Shown one piece after another: positions 4,922 through 5,692 of a stretch of DNA of 5,692 bases (positions are counted from its first letter, which is position 1; each line of letters begins with the position of its first letter). The position numbers and the translations under genes are program-made. The stretch is from positions 1-5,692 of the forward strand of contig CALBPH010000749.1 of the NCBI GenBank assembly GCA_937899365.1. The letters run 5' to 3'. The notes under the pieces are model-generated. The model saw only the letters and a list, made by a program, of their open reading frames with translations. It ran no database searches and was not told the DNA's origin. The DNA is from an uncultured Leptolyngbya sp. GTDB taxonomy: Bacteria; Cyanobacteriota; Cyanobacteriia; Phormidesmidales; Phormidesmidaceae.

Positions 4922-4950
4922 TTGACGCAGAGATAGCGATCAACCATAAT
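4922..4950 (+). promoter_or_regulatory. Sigma70-type promoter of the 166-aa membrane protein gene
   Basis: TTGACG (4922-4927), a 17-bp spacer and CATAAT (4945-4950) each differ from consensus by one base at ideal spacing. The predicted start near 4957 would give a leader of about 37 nt before the GTG at 4994. It lies right after the groEL terminator, which argues for separate transcription. Confidence 0.6.
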
Positions 4951-4993
4951 TTAGATAGTACATAGTTACTTAGGTCGTAATTGGAATAAGCCG

Positions 4994-5494
4994 GTGACTC
5001 AAGTGTCTAACCCAGCCCAGATCCATGAGGTGGAACTCAGCCAGCGGATTTTAGAAATGGCAACGGCGGGGGTATATCGAGAGTCGCTGTTTGATACGTT
5101 TAGTGGTGTGGCGAGTAAGCGCCAGGTTAGGGCTGCGATCGCAACTGCCAAACAATTTGGTCTACGCTCCAATCCGGCCCTACGCGATACTGATTTGGGC
5201 ACCTATTACCATATCGATCCAAAACAGTACGACAGCTTTCAAACCCTGATAGAGTCAGCGATTTCCCCGGTATCCACCGATGATGTGGCCACCCGGCTAC
5301 TGAAACTGACTGAAGCGGTACAAATATTGGTACGGGATTCTGGCGGAGTTGCGATCGCATTACTGATCAGCGGCAGCCTTTGCGTCCTCAACGGCCAGCT
5401 CACCCTAGCTGCCATCATCTGGAGCGCATCCCTAGCCGTTAGCTTGGTTTGGATGCTGCAAAAGTTATTAATGGGGTCTTTGCTAGAAGGATAA
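4994..5494 (+). CDS. Uncharacterised 166-aa protein with a C-terminal membrane hairpin
   Basis: I do not recognise this family. The N-terminal 110 residues are soluble and mostly helical; residues 14-60 (ELSQRILEMATAG, then SKRQVRAAIATAKQFGLRS) could form a small helical, possibly winged-helix-like, domain, followed by DTDLGTYYHIDPKQYDSF (65-82). Two hydrophobic stretches at about 116-132 and 136-158 end the protein, with a short turn (NGQ) between them, giving a membrane hairpin with the N-domain on one side. There is no signal peptide. The start is GTG at 4994, with GGA 8 nt upstream; a second in-frame GTG at 5003 is equally possible. Two HIP1 octamers inside the gene and ordinary codon use argue that it is native to the genome. 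It has its own promoter and ends before a long inverted repeat. A cyanobacterium-specific conserved hypothetical is likely. Confidence 0.75.
   Translation: MTQVSNPAQIHEVELSQRILEMATAGVYRESLFDTFSGVASKRQVRAAIATAKQFGLRSNPALRDTDLGTYYHIDPKQYDSFQTLIESAISPVSTDDVATRLLKLTEAVQILVRDSGGVAIALLISGSLCVLNGQLTLAAIIWSASLAVSLVWMLQKLLMGSLLEG
5135..5142. repeat. HIP1 octamer
   Basis: GCGATCGC inside the uncharacterised 166-aa gene, read as codons of RAAIATA. Confidence 0.85.
5351..5358. repeat. HIP1 octamer
   Basis: GCGATCGC at the start of the first membrane segment of the 166-aa protein (GVAIAL). Confidence 0.85.
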
Positions 5495-5534
5495 TCCACA
5501 TCTAGACCCGAGCCGACAAAAGAAAAGGACAACC

Positions 5535-5615
5535 CTGTAGGGGTAGTGCCTTGTGCCTACCCCCCAGAAATTAGGGCAACCACAAGGGATTGCCCCTACA
5601 GAATTCTCTTTTTTT
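5535..5615. terminator. Long imperfect inverted repeat with T-run, bidirectional terminator and dispersed-repeat candidate
   Basis: CTGTAGGGG...CCTTGTG (5535-5555) pairs with CACAAGGG...CCCCTACAG (5581-5601): 21 positions, 18 Watson-Crick, two G-U and one mismatch. Each arm with its inner flank also folds alone: GGGGTAG/CTACCCC on the left, AGGGCAA/TTGCCCCT (one bulge) on the right. Seven T follow at 5609-5615, and an A-rich tract (5519-5527) precedes it, so it can terminate in both directions between the convergent genes ending at 5494 and 5614. The motif GTAGGGGCAATCCCTTGTGG is one I recall as a common dispersed repeat in filamentous cyanobacteria. Confidence 0.75.
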
Positions 5616-5692
5616 ATTGGTCACCCTTCACATGCCGATCTAACCACTCCACCATTTCCCATAACACATGGCCCACCGCCTCTCGCGAACGA
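5614..5692 (-). CDS. 3' end of a gene entering from the right, perhaps an alpha/beta-hydrolase-type peptidase
   Basis: The last 25 codons of a minus-strand frame run off the right edge and end at TAA (5616-5614). The residues RSREAVGHVLWEM and VEWLDRHVKGDQ form an amphipathic helix followed by a charged tail. The pattern WxDRHVK resembles the C-terminal helix of prolyl-oligopeptidase or dienelactone-hydrolase-like alpha/beta hydrolases, but that is only a resemblance over a short stretch. The stop overlaps the T-run of the inverted repeat. The other two minus-strand frames are less protein-like; one is closed by TGA after 23 codons rich in Gly. The fragment is too short for a firm product call. 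Confidence 0.55.
   Translation of the reverse strand, partial: RSREAVGHVLWEMVEWLDRHVKGDQ

Noticed and set aside
4437..4943. Long minus-strand frame with His/Ala-rich repeats opposite groEL
   Set aside because: It is an antisense shadow of the GGM codons and of strongly coding groEL DNA; it runs through the terminator and has no family resemblance.
1..5692. CRISPR array, transposase or phage gene
   Set aside because: No regularly spaced direct repeats of 20-40 bp, no transposase-like or phage-like reading frame, and no insertion-sequence ends are visible.

Overview
The window is chromosomal DNA from a cyanobacterium. Four things support this: three copies of the HIP1 octamer GCGATCGC, a monocistronic chaperonin gene behind a perfect CIRCE operator, a small protein of the cyanobacterium-restricted 'Mo-dependent nitrogenase C-terminus' family, and intergenic palindromes of types I remember from cyanobacterial genomes. 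The genus cannot be fixed from the sequence; a filamentous Leptolyngbya-like lineage is a guess.

Layout from left to right. (1) A CPBP-family intramembrane protease is on the minus strand (18-872). (2) A divergent intergenic region (873-1145) is rich in inverted repeats and in a recurring CAGATWW motif. (3) A diadenosine tetraphosphate phosphorylase / ATP adenylyltransferase is on the plus strand (1146-2027). Its stop codon is part of a perfect 44-bp palindrome, which separates it from (4) the convergent Mo-nitro_C-type small gene on the minus strand (2103-2417). (5) About 690 bp follow without a conventional gene (2418-3108). The second half of this stretch holds three back-to-back hairpins, the last of which covers the Shine-Dalgarno sequence of a 26-codon ORF. 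It also holds two CRP-like half-site pairs and several 5-4-5 inverted repeats. (6) The CIRCE operator (3109-3135) and groEL (3168-4847) come next, with no groES beside it and a Gly-Gly-Met tail; this is the groEL2/cpn60 type of cyanobacteria. A strong intrinsic terminator follows. (7) A well-formed sigma70-type promoter drives a 166-aa protein with a C-terminal membrane hairpin that I do not recognise (4994-5494). (8) A long inverted repeat ending in a T-run lies between that gene and the 3' end of a minus-strand gene entering from the right (5614-5692).

The genes do not form one pathway. They look like separately transcribed housekeeping and stress genes: chaperonin, Ap4A turnover, membrane protease. 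Ap4A phosphorylase and groEL are both stress-related in a broad sense, but nothing here ties them into one operon. Nothing in the coding genes suggests a new system. The least explained stretch is 2689-2995 upstream of groEL. The most unusual architectural point is that both fully visible convergent gene ends and the groEL 3' end are each closed by a palindromic repeat, two of which share the same core.
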